This document shows, piece by piece, positions 42,336-54,600 of a stretch of DNA of 64,000 nt. The notes below the pieces were generated by a model that was not told where the DNA came from, searched no databases, and saw nothing but the letters and a program-made list of their open reading frames with translations. How positions within the stretch are numbered: the first letter of the stretch is position 1; the number at the start of each line of letters is the position of its first letter. Made by a program: the position numbers and the translations under genes. The DNA is from Caprimulgus europaeus (Eukaryota; Chordata; Aves; Caprimulgiformes; Caprimulgidae), in NCBI GenBank assembly GCA_907165065.1, contig OU015532.1:35940339-36004338 (forward strand), given 5' to 3'.

Positions 42336-45300
42336 TAAAATTCTAACATTAATCCTGCAATTGCTAATGCAATACCAGAGCAGTGTTTGGAGTGTGTAGT
42401 GCTTTCCAAATGGTGCAGATCATGATTTGAAGCAAAAAGAAGATTGAACATTTGCATCCACAAGTTGAGTATCTGAGGCCAGTAATGGCAATGAGAAAGC
42501 AGCAGAATGGACAATATAGTTGAGAGCTAGCTAAACTGAAATCTGCCTTCTGCTGTATAAAGAATTATATTAACTATGAATAATGAGGTATGGAAATCAG
42601 CTAGGTGTTAACTACCTCAATATTTATTTCTTTCTACAGTAGTGCATGTACGCTTAATAGCTCACAGACTATCAGCTTCCCATGTTACAGACTGCCTGCA
42701 TCCTCAGGAGAGCAGGTGAAAGGAGAACATGTTTGGTAAAAAACTGACATAAATCTCTGAAAGTGGTGCAGGAAGAGGCTCCTTACTGCTGTTTGTGGAC
42801 ACAGAATCCACAAACATGTGAAGGTGTTCTATGAGGCTGTCACACTTGAGCATTAATAATAGTGGCTTGGCAAGGATATCTCAGACCACAGCTGATCTTC
42901 CGATCTATGAATGCTATGCGTCCTAGAAGACCCAGACAGGAAAAGAAGAGGTTCACAGAGTTCATCGCAAGTCCTGCAAATCAGGCTACAAGAGTCTTCA
43001 TCTCCAATAAGAGGACTGAACTTTATAAAAATCACTAAATATTACAGAATAAAATATTTCTACAGGTGGCAGGTGTATTTATAATGAAGTTTGAACTAGA
43101 AAAGCAGAACAAAGACTGTGATTTCCTTTTTTGCCTTTCTGGGAATAGGTCAGTTTTGTTCCGTGATAAACTAGATACTTATCTGAAGTATGATGAGGAT
43201 AAAAAAAAAAATAATAAAGTGTTGAATTGGAGAAAACTCTTGTGTCTAGGAAGGGCACAGCAAGAAAAGCACTCCGAGATGTGCTTTTTGTCCTAAAATA
43301 TGGGTTACAACATGATGAAGACTCATTTAGACAAGCTGTCTTGATACTGAGAACACAGTCACCCTAGTAGCAGAATTCATTTATCCTCTTCTCCCTAATC
43401 CAAGCAAGAAAAAACACAGTGAGAGGGAAAAAGACAGGGAACTTGTTCCCATTAGTATTGCTTATATTCATACTCTCTGCTGAACAGTGTGTTAATACAC
43501 AAATAGGGAGTCAACACGCTTTCATTGTCTCATACAGGTTGGAGGGCAAATTATCAAGACTTTGTTTAATGCTTATTAGTTATTAATCTTTAGTGTTTTT
43601 AATTTTCTTTCTGTGTACTCGCCTGAAGTAGCTTTTCTTCACCACAGACAGTATTTTTAAGGTAGACTGTAACAGTTCTAGTATGCTGATCAGGACAAGC
43701 ACTGCTAATTTTCCTTATATTAATTTCCCTAAATGTTTGGGGAAAAAGCAGACCCTTTTATTGCAAAGGGCAAATAGATTATGTATCAATCTATCTTTTG
43801 ATTGGTGTGTGCCAAGTCAAGGGCAAAGAGCCAAGAATTCTGGGCCACATTCCAACTTTTCCAGAAGCCATCAGTGAGGGTAAGTGGAGAGTTCTGCAGT
43901 GTGCTCCATCAGCAATAGTGACACAGCTGACAAGGAAAGGCTGAACTAAGATGGTAAGTCCAGAGTGAATGGTAAAACTTCCATTGTGTTTAATAAAGCC
44001 AGGTTTTCATTTTTTGACTGGTATTGGGAAAGGTCCTGCCTCAACAAGACTGTCTTCAATGCTGCCACACCTTCTTCTGCTGGCAAACAGCAGAGTTTAG
44101 GATGCAGGAGCTCAAAGTGGATTGTTTTGTGCTGAAATTTCTCAGTGCCATGGGGTACAGTGTGTTGGAGTTTGCTACCAGACAGGTGCAAGGGGACCAG
44201 GAAAATGAGATCCTGCAAGTGTCTAAGGACCTTCTTCCGTGGTTTAGGGTATGATCCAGGCAAAATGCAGAGGCTTTAATTTTACAGAAAATTGATGCAA
44301 AGAAGATAGAATACTGCTTAGGTAAGTACTGTGCACAAAGGAGTTTTTGAGTAAATCACTCTCTCAGTGCATTATGTTTAGCCAAAGGGAAACTCAGGAT
44401 GTAAAACAAGAGCCGTGTAGAGAGACCGTGGTTTGCATTAGCAAATGTGTATTCAGGAATTGGATCTGACTTGGTATTTCTTATGCTTTCTCTAAAAAAC
44501 AGTCCACTTTCTCTTCACAGAGAAGAAACCAAGAGAACTGCTCCTATGCATGTGCAGAGGGGCTCTCAGGGAGATGAATGCTTCTGCATCCCACTGTTGT
44601 ATTGTTGTCCCTGAAGAAAGCAATCAGAAAAATCAGCCTCTGCATACCGCTCACCTTTCGCTGGGTTAGCAGCTTAAAACCAGACCTGGAACAAAGATTC
44701 CCTTGGGCTGGTTCCTGCCGTTCCCTCTGTGTCCTCCACAGGAGGGGAGGAATCAATGTGCTTGTGAGTGCCAGCATCTGCATCTGGAGCTCTGCAATTT
44801 TCTACAAGATGTGTTTTACTTTGTTGTGTTTTGTTTTCCTAAACTGTCCCTGAATCACAAATTACTGAAGACTGCAGTGACTGACCGTGTGGTCCCAGTT
44901 TGATAGTTAAAGCCATCATTATAACTCGTTTAGAAATCCTTGCTAATATGCCTACTTTGGCACAAAGAAAGTCACTTCAACTAAAATAAGAAGCAGTCTT
45001 TTGAAGAGGTAAGAATGTTTTAAGTTTGAAAGCAATGCCTTCAACTATATCTTTTTTTGGAGGGGCTGAATCCTTTATAGCAAAAAACAAAACAAAACCA
45101 AACCTAAATCCACTGATTATCTCACCTTGACTCCTACGTAGGTTAAAGCATAATTACACAGCAACTTATATCAAACAAGATTAGAAGGCAGGGATTTGGC
45201 TTTTTTAATGTTTACATTCTTTATCCAATTATGCAGTGCAAGGTCAAGTGACATAAATGAGAGGAACTACCTGAGTTCTGTGGGACATGTAATCACCTTC

Positions 45301-47828
45301 AGAGCTGGTTACTCACTGCAGCTTATGGGACAGCTCCATTTTAGCTGGAACCAGCTGCAAAGTCCTAGTCCTACTGAACTGGAACCACAGCTTGATTTTC
45401 CTCTCCATACTTCAAGATACAGCCCACTGATACAGGAATATTCTCCCAGGAAATGGTGCAAAATACAAGAAAACACTACAGAAACCCAGCTAGCCTTTTC
45501 TGCAAAACATTCTCTAAAGGTGTATTTTTAAGCATTTTTAAAAGCAGAACAAATGCACTCATTAAATTACTGCAGCTTAATAACAATTAGATCCATTATA
45601 GAGTAGAATACTGGAGGAGCTTGCAGAAAACATGCTTTTCTCTGGAAGCTTATCCCATTAGGCAAAATACACTGTTGCCAGTAGAAATACATTTTGGCCT
45701 GTAGAAATCAGTTTGAACAACAAACCAACAGGCAGCAGTAAGGACTCAAAGTTACCACTGTCTCAGATGAAGTTAAAAATCAAACTCTACAAGACAAATA
45801 TTCCATCTTGCATAAAGCCTCCTGAATTACTGTTTTCTGATGACAGTTCTAGCACAGAGGCTGTATTATGAATTTTACTCTGATTATTTTTTCTGTGCAA
45901 AGATGTGATTTTGTGTATTTTTTCCACTTCTCCTAAACATTCACATGGATAAATTGTTGAAAGAGGGACTAAAACAAAACAAATAATTCTTCAGGTATGG
46001 AAAACCACCTTAGTTACTATTTCTTGGTGAAAGGTTTCAGTATCTTCAGATACAATCTGCTAAAAATATACAAGCAAGTTTTTGCATGTGTCCTCTGAAA
46101 GAAAAAGATATTTTTCTCTGAACAGTCAAAAACCACCACAAATCCCTTGCTTTCCAGATATAAAACTGAATTCTATGCAATTCGGCTCTTTGCATTTATC
46201 ATTGGCATTTCATTCAACATGAGAGTTGAAAAGGACAAAACTAAGACTAAGTTTGTTTTCCTCAAAGGAGTTCAGATCCGAGTATCCACTTCCCCACACT
46301 CATTAACCACAGAAACTCTGACCAGTACCTATATGTAAGGGTGCCATAAGTATTACATTTAACCAAGCTTCACAGGGAAACTATAACTCCTACTTTGCTT
46401 TTGAGGTTTCCAGGATTTTTTGAATGGCATCTGTTCTTTCACTAACTCTGGAAAAACGAATGCTCCATTAAATTACTTTTTATCAAGACTTTAAAAGAAT
46501 GTCTGCTGTAGTACCTCTCTGCCTCTGCCACAGAAGGAACACCTTTTCCTGGAATATTTCTTCTGTCTGATTTCAGGCAAGCTATGTCTTCCTTCTCATC
46601 TCTGTATCTAAGAAGCAGGGCAGCTGAGGTTCCTGCCACCCATCTGGACCCATTGAAGACTGCTCCTCACTCCTAAACTGAGTTCTTGAAATAACCAGAA
46701 GTGAAAAGCACTGAAACCAAAGAGGAAATGAAGAAAAACATCATTTACACAGTTATTTATAAACTTTTTAAAAATACATTTTTATTAAAACATTTGCTTT
46801 TAATGCCTTATAGAAATCCACCACCTTGGAGCCATCAGAAGCTGCTGACTTTCTTCAAACACATCAAAGGAAGAACAGGTACATCTCCAATTTCTGCTTC
46901 AGCAGAATTTTTTCTCACTTTTAACATTAACTGATTTGATTTAGTAAGTTACTGTGAACTTGGCAAGATTGTTCACCTTGTCCTTTTAAAAGTATGCTTT
47001 AAAGAAAACTACTTCCATAAACAGGCAGTAACTACAGATAAAGGTTCAGCATGCACCAAAGGGCTAAAATACAGGAGAACCACAAGGAGTACACAGATGC
47101 TACCAGACTGTGCTTTGAAGAAACTATCCACAGAGACAACAGTGAATGCAGATAAGGAAGGAAAGACTACTTCCAACTGAACAAGGACTGAAATGCCAGG
47201 GTTACAATAGTTTCAGGTCATCTAACAGACTGATATAGTTTAAAATTCACACTCAGCATAAACAAGACAACATGCCTGTGATGATGCAGAGGGGCAAGCT
47301 GCAGTACAATGCCTGAACTCTCCTAGAAAGATGTGTGGTGTGCTGATACCAGGGGTGGCATGACTGATTCCCTCGAGAATTAGGCACCAGATCTGAAAGT
47401 CTCATGTTTATACACTGGGTGGTCTGCTCTGTGAGACGAGTGGAGTAGGATGGTCAGCATCTGTATCTGTGAAGGTAAAAGGAAAACCTCCCTACCTCTG
47501 ACAACAGGAGAGCAGCAGCATTAACAAACCTTGCCTTTTGGGGTCCATTATTGGCTTCCTCACACTGCAGTTCAGTACCAGGTTACTAGTATTTCTGACC
47601 CATTTCTTTCATGTGCTAGCTTTCCTATAAGAAAACATCAGAGTGCACCAGCAGATGAGTCTGTTTTAAGGTTGACCCCTTGGTTACTTACACAGTACAT
47701 ACATTACACAGTTGGGACATTTGTATATGCCCTTTATCACAGGATCAAAGTGTTCTATTTATGCCCTTGGCACATACATACTTGTTTACTGGAGTCAGGA
47801 TTTGTCCTGTATGGTCTCCAATCCAGTT

Positions 47829-48524
47829 TTTATTTAAAACTACAAGAACACACGTTTTGGTTTTTTTTTAAAAAAGGGTCTTTCTCAGGTTTGACACACA
47901 TGATGGCTTGGGTATCCTTGGCTTTGCTGAAGTTTTAAGCCAACATATAATGGTTTCGGTTTTAAAAAAGTTTAGATGTTTGGCAGATACTTGGTATAGT
48001 TGTGCAAAAAGTCCAGGAAATTTTACTTTTAACACTGACATAAGAAATGGGCTTAACAGAAAATAGATGTACTTAATAGTCCATCTTACTACATTAATGA
48101 AATGTGCAGAACCTTGCTGTGCCCATTTACAGGAGTTTAGGACTTACCCATTTTGCAGGTCTCCCATTCCCTACAGCCTTTCCTATTAAGTTACTTTGAT
48201 ACCCAGTCCATTTTAATACATGAGGTTTCCCAGAAAACTGACCTGCTGTATTTACATACTTCAGCCATACAAAGCCATATGTACTTTTTGAAAGTTAATC
48301 AGGCAGGGATTTCACAGATAAAACTAAGAATCACCATCTTCTGATATATTATTTTCATGAAAACATATTAATAAGGAACACTTGTAGATACGTTTCCCCT
48401 TTGTTTAAATTATTTTTGGCACAAAAAAATCAGCCTGTAACAAATTTCAGCATAACAAAGATCCATGGGATCACACATATAATAGAAGGTGACCTTCCTC
48501 TGTCACTTAAAGCTCCTGCTCTTA
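47829..48524 (-). other. GPR176: Candidate GPR176 3' UTR
   Basis: The sequence after the GPR176 stop codon. The first AATAAA I noticed downstream on the minus strand is at 47829-47834, about 690 nt after the stop. The true polyadenylation site may be further downstream, since the UTR length cannot be read from sequence alone. Confidence 0.35.
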
Positions 48525-49632
48525 CTAAGAATCCACCTTGGGAAAGATACTGACTTTATTGTTTCTGCTGATTTTTCTTTCTGCTTTACACTTAGGCTGT
48601 TTTGTCTGGATGAGCTCTTCAGGAGTATTCCCCAGAGGAGGCAGGAGTCGCTTCTTACTGTTTCGGTTTTCTGAGAGCCACTGTGGAGGCAGCTCAAAGG
48701 GTCCAAAACCAAACTGCATGGAATACTTGTCATTTACCGTATCAGCTTCTGTGGGCACAGCTGGTGCCACCTGAGCTGCAGAGTCCGCACTTGTTTGTGG
48801 TGTGAATTTGCGAACCAAAGTCTCTCCTACCTCTAAACTGGTGGTAGGAATTTCTCTCTGCTGAAAGTCACCAGAGCCAATGGATTTGGTCTCATTCTCC
48901 TCATCTTCTGTCGGCTTGAAGATTTGTTGTTGGCCAATATGAAACATCTCCAGCAGCTGGCTCCCTGAACGGACGTTAGGCTCCAGATGAGCATCTGCAA
49001 CACCGCTCGAGCTGACAACGTTTCTCCTGCTGTACCTTCGGTGCAGCTGTACTATTGTCCCCACTAAGCACTTGCGTACGGATTTGTTAACAGTCAAAAA
49101 TAACAAAGGATTGGCCAGCAAAGAGACCTTGGGCAACCAAATGGCAGTGAGGAGCAAGAAGACCGAAATATCTGAAATATTGAGTATGGTGCGGTAAATC
49201 ACCAGAGTCACGTAGGGGACACTGCAGAAAATGAATATCATAACCATGGAAAGCAGCATGGCATGGAGCTCAGCTTCTCGCTGGGAGGCATAAGGGATAG
49301 AAATGGTATTCTGGGGGGTCCTTAAGGCAGCTATGATGACTTTTTTCTTCTGGCTGGCACTCAGTGCCCTGCGAATAAGAATCATAAAGAGAAATACCAC
49401 AGCTACTGGTACGATCACAGTGGTGATGTTATAGATGATGACATATATCAGGTGGCCAAGGGAGTAACTCCAAGATTCAGAACAGGTGGACATGGCATAA
49501 ATATCGGACACATTGGTCACAGCAAATACTGGAATGCTGGCCACAATTGCATGAGCCCAGATGTAGATAATGAGGTCTCGGGATTTTGCATCAGATATTT
49601 TTCTTTCCAGAGGATATAAAACAGAGTAGTAC
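48525..49632 (-). CDS. GPR176: GPR176 last coding exon (TM4-TM7 and C-tail)
   Basis: The acceptor is 'taattttgacag|GTA'; the exon begins in phase 2 and completes the Arg codon of the DRY motif (DR|YYS). It encodes 368 residues to the stop TAG at 48525-48527. Visible features are RYYSVLYPLERKISDAKSRD (intracellular loop 2), TM4, the loop-2 cysteine in YAMSTCSESW, TM5 (IITTVIVPV-like), the loop 3 block SASQKKKVIIAALRTPQNT, TM6, TM7 with NPLLF instead of NPxxY, and a long tail ending KVSIFPKVDS as in mammals. The upstream methionine of the long open frame is intronic. GPR176 is an orphan, constitutively active receptor reported to couple to Gz and to modulate circadian timing in the suprachiasmatic nucleus. 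Confidence 0.97.
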
Positions 49633-51349
49633 CTGTCAAAATTAAAAAAAATAATAATTACAACTGATACAATGCAAAGGCTGAAGTCTATAATGAGCAT
49701 AGTGCTTATGAGAAGCCTCTCAAGAGCTGTCTAAGCATAATGCCCCAAATCCTTCACTGGGTTGCCAATTGACCACCAGCTTATGAGAGGGAAAAAAAAC
49801 CCCAAGAGTCTGCCTTTGCCTTTGCAGGTCTGTCTGTAGAAAAAAATGGACTATTCAAAATTCAGGATCACATTATTGGTGGTGAACAATTCTTGCAATA
49901 ATTGGGACTATACCACTTTGGCTGATGTGCATGAACATTATTTTGAAGATTTCATCATTTCCGTACTTGTAACCTGGATAGTATATTGCACACAGCACAA
50001 AACTTCAGCAAACATGATGGAGGCATAGATCTGTCACGCTGAAAGGCCAGACTCATAGTTAATTTCAAAAGGTGCTTCATGACAGATTTTTTCTCTGGCT
50101 ATTTGGAAAAAGCTGTTTGTCAAAAATGACATGTAGCCATCTACTGGAAGTACAGTGGGGTTTTGTTCTGCCCAAGTTCTGGATGGCAAGGCCCTGAGCA
50201 CAAGAGAAGTCAAACACTGAACACTGTGTGCATTTAAAAAAAGAAAAGTGCATCTATCTCTGACATGAGCTTCAGATTTGAGGGACTGGTTCATTGTTTG
50301 TTAATTACTGTGGACTTTTAGGCTCCCAGACTTTTCATGAGAACTATCCTTTTACACTTCCCATTATAAACAGTAGTGGTTTGTGCCTTTGGTGAGGAAG
50401 ACCACAAGTTTTACTGATGAAGGGCAAATGATGTGCTGTTTCAGTGGCAACACTGGTGTGCATTACAGATAGTGATACTGCACTTATCAAGGCAGTAACA
50501 TTAAAGTAAGAGACATATCACTTTATTAGGGATGCAGTTTGTTCTCGCAGAGCTAACGTGTTCTGTGGTGAGGCACAACAGACTAAAAATTTTATCTAAC
50601 GTGTATATAGCCACTGTTTTAGTAATGTAAACTGTATTAAACCAGTACCCACCCTTCCTTAAAAATATCTAACTTACAGTCACTGTTAAGATGATAGAGC
50701 TGTGCATTTAGGTGGGATCAATGAATGCTAATAATAATAATCATCATCATCATTATCATCATCAAAATTAATAGAATCCAAAAACTTAAGACAGTCCAAA
50801 GGGCCACTTTTGTTTTAGACTGATCTTCCACATACAAAACTTCTCTGAATTAATTCTAGTTGTATTAATATTGTTTGTTTTTTTAAAAACAAATCTACAA
50901 GTTTGAAACTGATGGACAATCCACCTCAGGCTCTGGGTAATTTCTTTTATGAGCAGTGGCTTTCAACTTCCACAGTTAAAACTGTGCACATTGTCCATAG
51001 TCTGAATTTGTCTGGCTTCAAGTTCCATTACTAAGAATTATTAACACAAAGAAAGAAAGGATAAAAACTTCTCTGAAAACTAATCTATGGATTCAAAGTC
51101 CTTTATAAATGTCCAGAGAGATCAGAGTAAGCTGAAAAATAAAGGTTTTCAATGTTCCAGAGGAGAATATTCATCCCAGTACATTCTGGAAAGAAGCTGT
51201 ACACTGTGAGTTGAAGCACTGGAACAAAAGCAGTTCACATAATGGCATAAGGCAACACTACACCGCATTTACAAGACTAATAGGAAAGGAAGAAAAGGAT
51301 TTCAAAGAAGAAAGATAAATCAAGGATCCTGGCAAATTTGATCTCTTAC
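49633..51349 (-). other. GPR176: GPR176 intron 2
   Basis: A 1.7-kb phase-2 intron that interrupts the Arg codon of the DRY motif. It contains a trinucleotide microsatellite at 50729-50764 and nothing else recognisable. Confidence 0.9.
50729..50764. repeat. (TAA)n(TCA)n microsatellite
   Basis: 'aataataata' passes into 'atcatcatcatcattatcatcatc': a compound trinucleotide repeat in GPR176 intron 2. Confidence 0.92.
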
Positions 51350-51602
51350 CTGTCAAGAGCAATGGCTGGAAAACTAAGGATGGTCACTGAGCAGAAGACT
51401 TTGTGCAGAAACTTGGCAATTCTGCAGAAGAGCATGGTGTAGACCCACCAGCAGCAGTGTGGACTGGCGCTCAGGGCGATGTCGAAAGGCACACAGACGA
51501 GGCTGGCACAGATCCCCGAGCAGGCCAAATTCTGAATGAACCGGTTTGTCACAGATTTAAGTACCGATGTTCTGCACGTTGACCACAGCACCATGATGTT
51601 AC
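51350..51602 (-). CDS. GPR176: GPR176 middle coding exon (TM1 end to TM3)
   Basis: A 253-bp exon, phase 1 in and phase 2 out; acceptor 'gtctctactcacag|GTA', donor 'CTTGACAG|gtaaga'. The translation contains the TM1 Asn (GN of GNxxV), MVLWSTCRTSVLKSVTNRF (loop 1), TM2 (NLACSGICASLVCVPFDIAL), extracellular loop 1 with the unusual CCWW, and TM3 ending AIALDR of the DRY motif. It is nearly identical to the mammalian protein. The first exon, with the glycosylated N-terminus and start of TM1, is not visible in the window. Confidence 0.97.
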
Positions 51603-54600
51603 CTGTGAGTAGAGACAGGAAGCATCAACAAAGCAAAAAAACCCCTCCAAACAAACAAATACACGCCCCCCCAAAACCCACCCGCAGCCATTTTAACAGA
51701 CGTGAGTGTTCTCTCATACAGCAAACAGAAATACTCGGTTAGAGTTTGCCAGGAGTCACTGATTTGAACCATTACATGTCTCAAACTAAAAAGCCTGTGT
51801 AATGGCTAGTGGCTTTATAAATCAGATGACTCAAATCAGTCTCCTCCCCAGCTATCTCCTCACAGCATCTAGTAACGAATTAATTAGGAAACTGCAGAGG
51901 CAAATACTGAAGTAGGATATCCAAACCATGTTTTTAGGTTTTTATTTTGATTCCTGAACTACATGAGCCACCCTGAGTATTCAAATATAGAAATTTGCTG
52001 AAGTGCTCACATTTTAATAGTTAGTGCATAATTGTTTTTTAAAGATAAAAATGCACTGTAAGTAAATATAAGCATAAGCATATGGTTTTAATCTGTTTGT
52101 AAGTGGATCACAGCAGCTTGCTGTTCTTTCCACTGGCCATTTCAATTGCATAGATGGGCCTGTGTGAAGCCACATCCAGAAGAAATCTGTCTGTATTTTT
52201 CTCCAAGAGATTCTATACCTACATAATAACATGTAATTAAACAAATGGGACAGATTAAAAAGAAAAAAAAAAGAATTGATGCACATAACTTCACAAAAGT
52301 GCACACAAAGTGCAACCCACTGTTTTGGATATTCAAGCCCTCCACATTTATTTCAAATACGGTAAATGGATGACAGTGGGGCAGAAGTACAGAGAGAAAT
52401 CAGCATTAGCTCAGACACTATTTTTCCCTTATCACTGTGTCTTACTCTACCCACATCTCAGGAAGAAATATCATATTACAGAAACAAATTTTCCATCGCA
52501 AATTTCCCTATGATTCTAAATCACACAGCAACAGCACAAGAATAAATGAAGCAATCTGTTCTTTCTGCATGCAGCTCTGGGCCCCTTCTAAAGCATACCA
52601 AAATATCAGAAAACTCACACTCAGAATATAGGATTTTATCTCTCCTTTTAAAAGTTACCTTTATCAACATGTTTGTTTGGGTTTTGTTGTTGTTGTTTGG
52701 TTGGGGTTTTTTTAAAGAGTGCCACCAGGAAAAAAAAGGCTTAACAGAACTACGCAAAAATGAAGATTAATTTAACATTAAGTCTTACCTTGAGTGTCAT
52801 AAAATACCCACAATTCTCAAAGCTTTGGCCACTTCCAACGAATACAAGTTAAAAGAGAATGCTCTAGGTGAAGGAAATGCAGACACCCACTGTATGACCA
52901 CAGAAATACTTATTTGCCCAAAGTGCATTTCATGCACACAGAAGGACTCGCAGAGACAGGGCAGCCCAGGATGGCTGGTGGTGGAAATCACACATCTGTA
53001 CTTAACCCCTTGCTGCAAACTGCCTGGAGTGCACTCAGCTCCACGGACCTGGCATGCACAGAACCACACCACATGTTGCTGCTCAGCAATACCCCTTCTT
53101 GTTCTGCCTTGGTCTGCTCAGACTGAGGAGTCCCCTTCCCTCGTGTCTATAGGCGCAGAGGGGAGTGATGACAAGGAGGGAGAGGGCTGTGAGGAGCAGA
53201 CGACCCATTCTGATTTGTCTGCTCTCTGTCTTCTTGGCTCTGGCTTTACCCTCCCAGGGCAGGTGACAGACAAAAGGCAGCAAACTCTCACACTGATCAA
53301 ACGCTGTGGCAGACAGTGTTTGTGGTACCCAAGCAGATGGAGATGTCCAGTGCAGAGCTAGGGATGCAGGGGGATCTGCCAGCACGGGGCACACACATTC
53401 TGCATCCCGTAACCTGGTCCCGGCTTTCCACCCATGCCGGCACAGACACCGTTTTGGCTCGGCCTCCAGCACCCGCCACTGGAACATTTTAATGCCATCT
53501 TCAGAAGACCCACTGACAGCAACAGCAAATAGAAACTTTCAGAGTGTCTTAAAACTGGAAGGCAGCAAAGGAATGTGCAAGGCGACCAGAGCAAGTCAGA
53601 AGCACACATTTTTAAAGATAAATGCAGGTTATATATTTTTGGCAAGCTGTCCTGTTGAAACAGAAAGGTGGCTAATGTTTCAGCTAAATGTTTGTCACAT
53701 AAACATCATAACACCAGCACAAATACAGGCAGAGGTTTCTCAGAGGTTTCACAAGCATTCTTTGCAAACTTACAAGGCATCAGAATTATTTTCAGAAAGC
53801 ACTCACCCTTTTTGAAATGATCTGACGAAGAAATGGAAGCAAACATTCTCTATACAACTCCCCCTAGTAATTCTTCCCAGTGGTTTTAATGGAGAAAAAT
53901 CTCCACTGGAGCACATCTCCCTTGATGATACTATCCCCTAGCTAATCAATTCTCATGTCGTTTATATTAAATACCTCTCTTTCCTAAGACAGTAAGCAAC
54001 AGACAAGTCATTAAATCATCTTACCAGACAGCAAATCCAAGATAAAAATGAAATGTAATAGCTCAGTCCATGAGACTGATTAAACTATGTACAAATTTGC
54101 ATAGTGAAGAAATACTGCCATCATTCTTTGTTAACCAGTTTACTGTGCACCAAGGAAAAACTGTCCTGAATGACAGGTATTAGTGACTTAGTAGAATTCT
54201 CAGCATTGGCCAAATTATTCAGCTGTGCTCAGTGCATAGCTCACGTGTGAGCTGGTTGGTTTGCACTAGCAGTAATTACATGGTAAAGGCCAGCGTCATC
54301 TCAATAAAATCTTATTCTCCTTTATTTTATTTCTCCTGGAGTCATAGTATGCAGTACCACCAGATCAACCAAAGCATAGCTACCAGTATAAAAATACTGC
54401 TTGAGAAGACAATTCCACATACTCTGCGGCAGCTGGACAGCATCCAGAGTAGAGTTTAGCTTCCTACCTCCAAGAACAGTTAAGTTGTTCTTACTGCAGA
54501 CACCACCAACAACCGCATGTCCTTGATACCAAATGTTGTTGACACTTACTAGAAGCTCTTTTGAGTTGAAGTGTAATTGATTTATGAGGCAGTCAGATTT

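Larger units (their letters stand above)
40561..47828. other. Intergenic region FSIP1-GPR176
   Basis: Between the CpG island and the probable end of GPR176. It contains one solo LTR (41111-41691) and one CR1 copy (41914-42335). Other open frames, such as those at 44024-44254 and 45196-45531, show no recognised family or splice context. Confidence 0.7.

Noticed and set aside
44024..44254. 76-aa plus frame overlapping a 105-aa minus frame
   Set aside because: Both strands are open over the same stretch and neither resembles a known protein; probably chance or an old unrecognised repeat.
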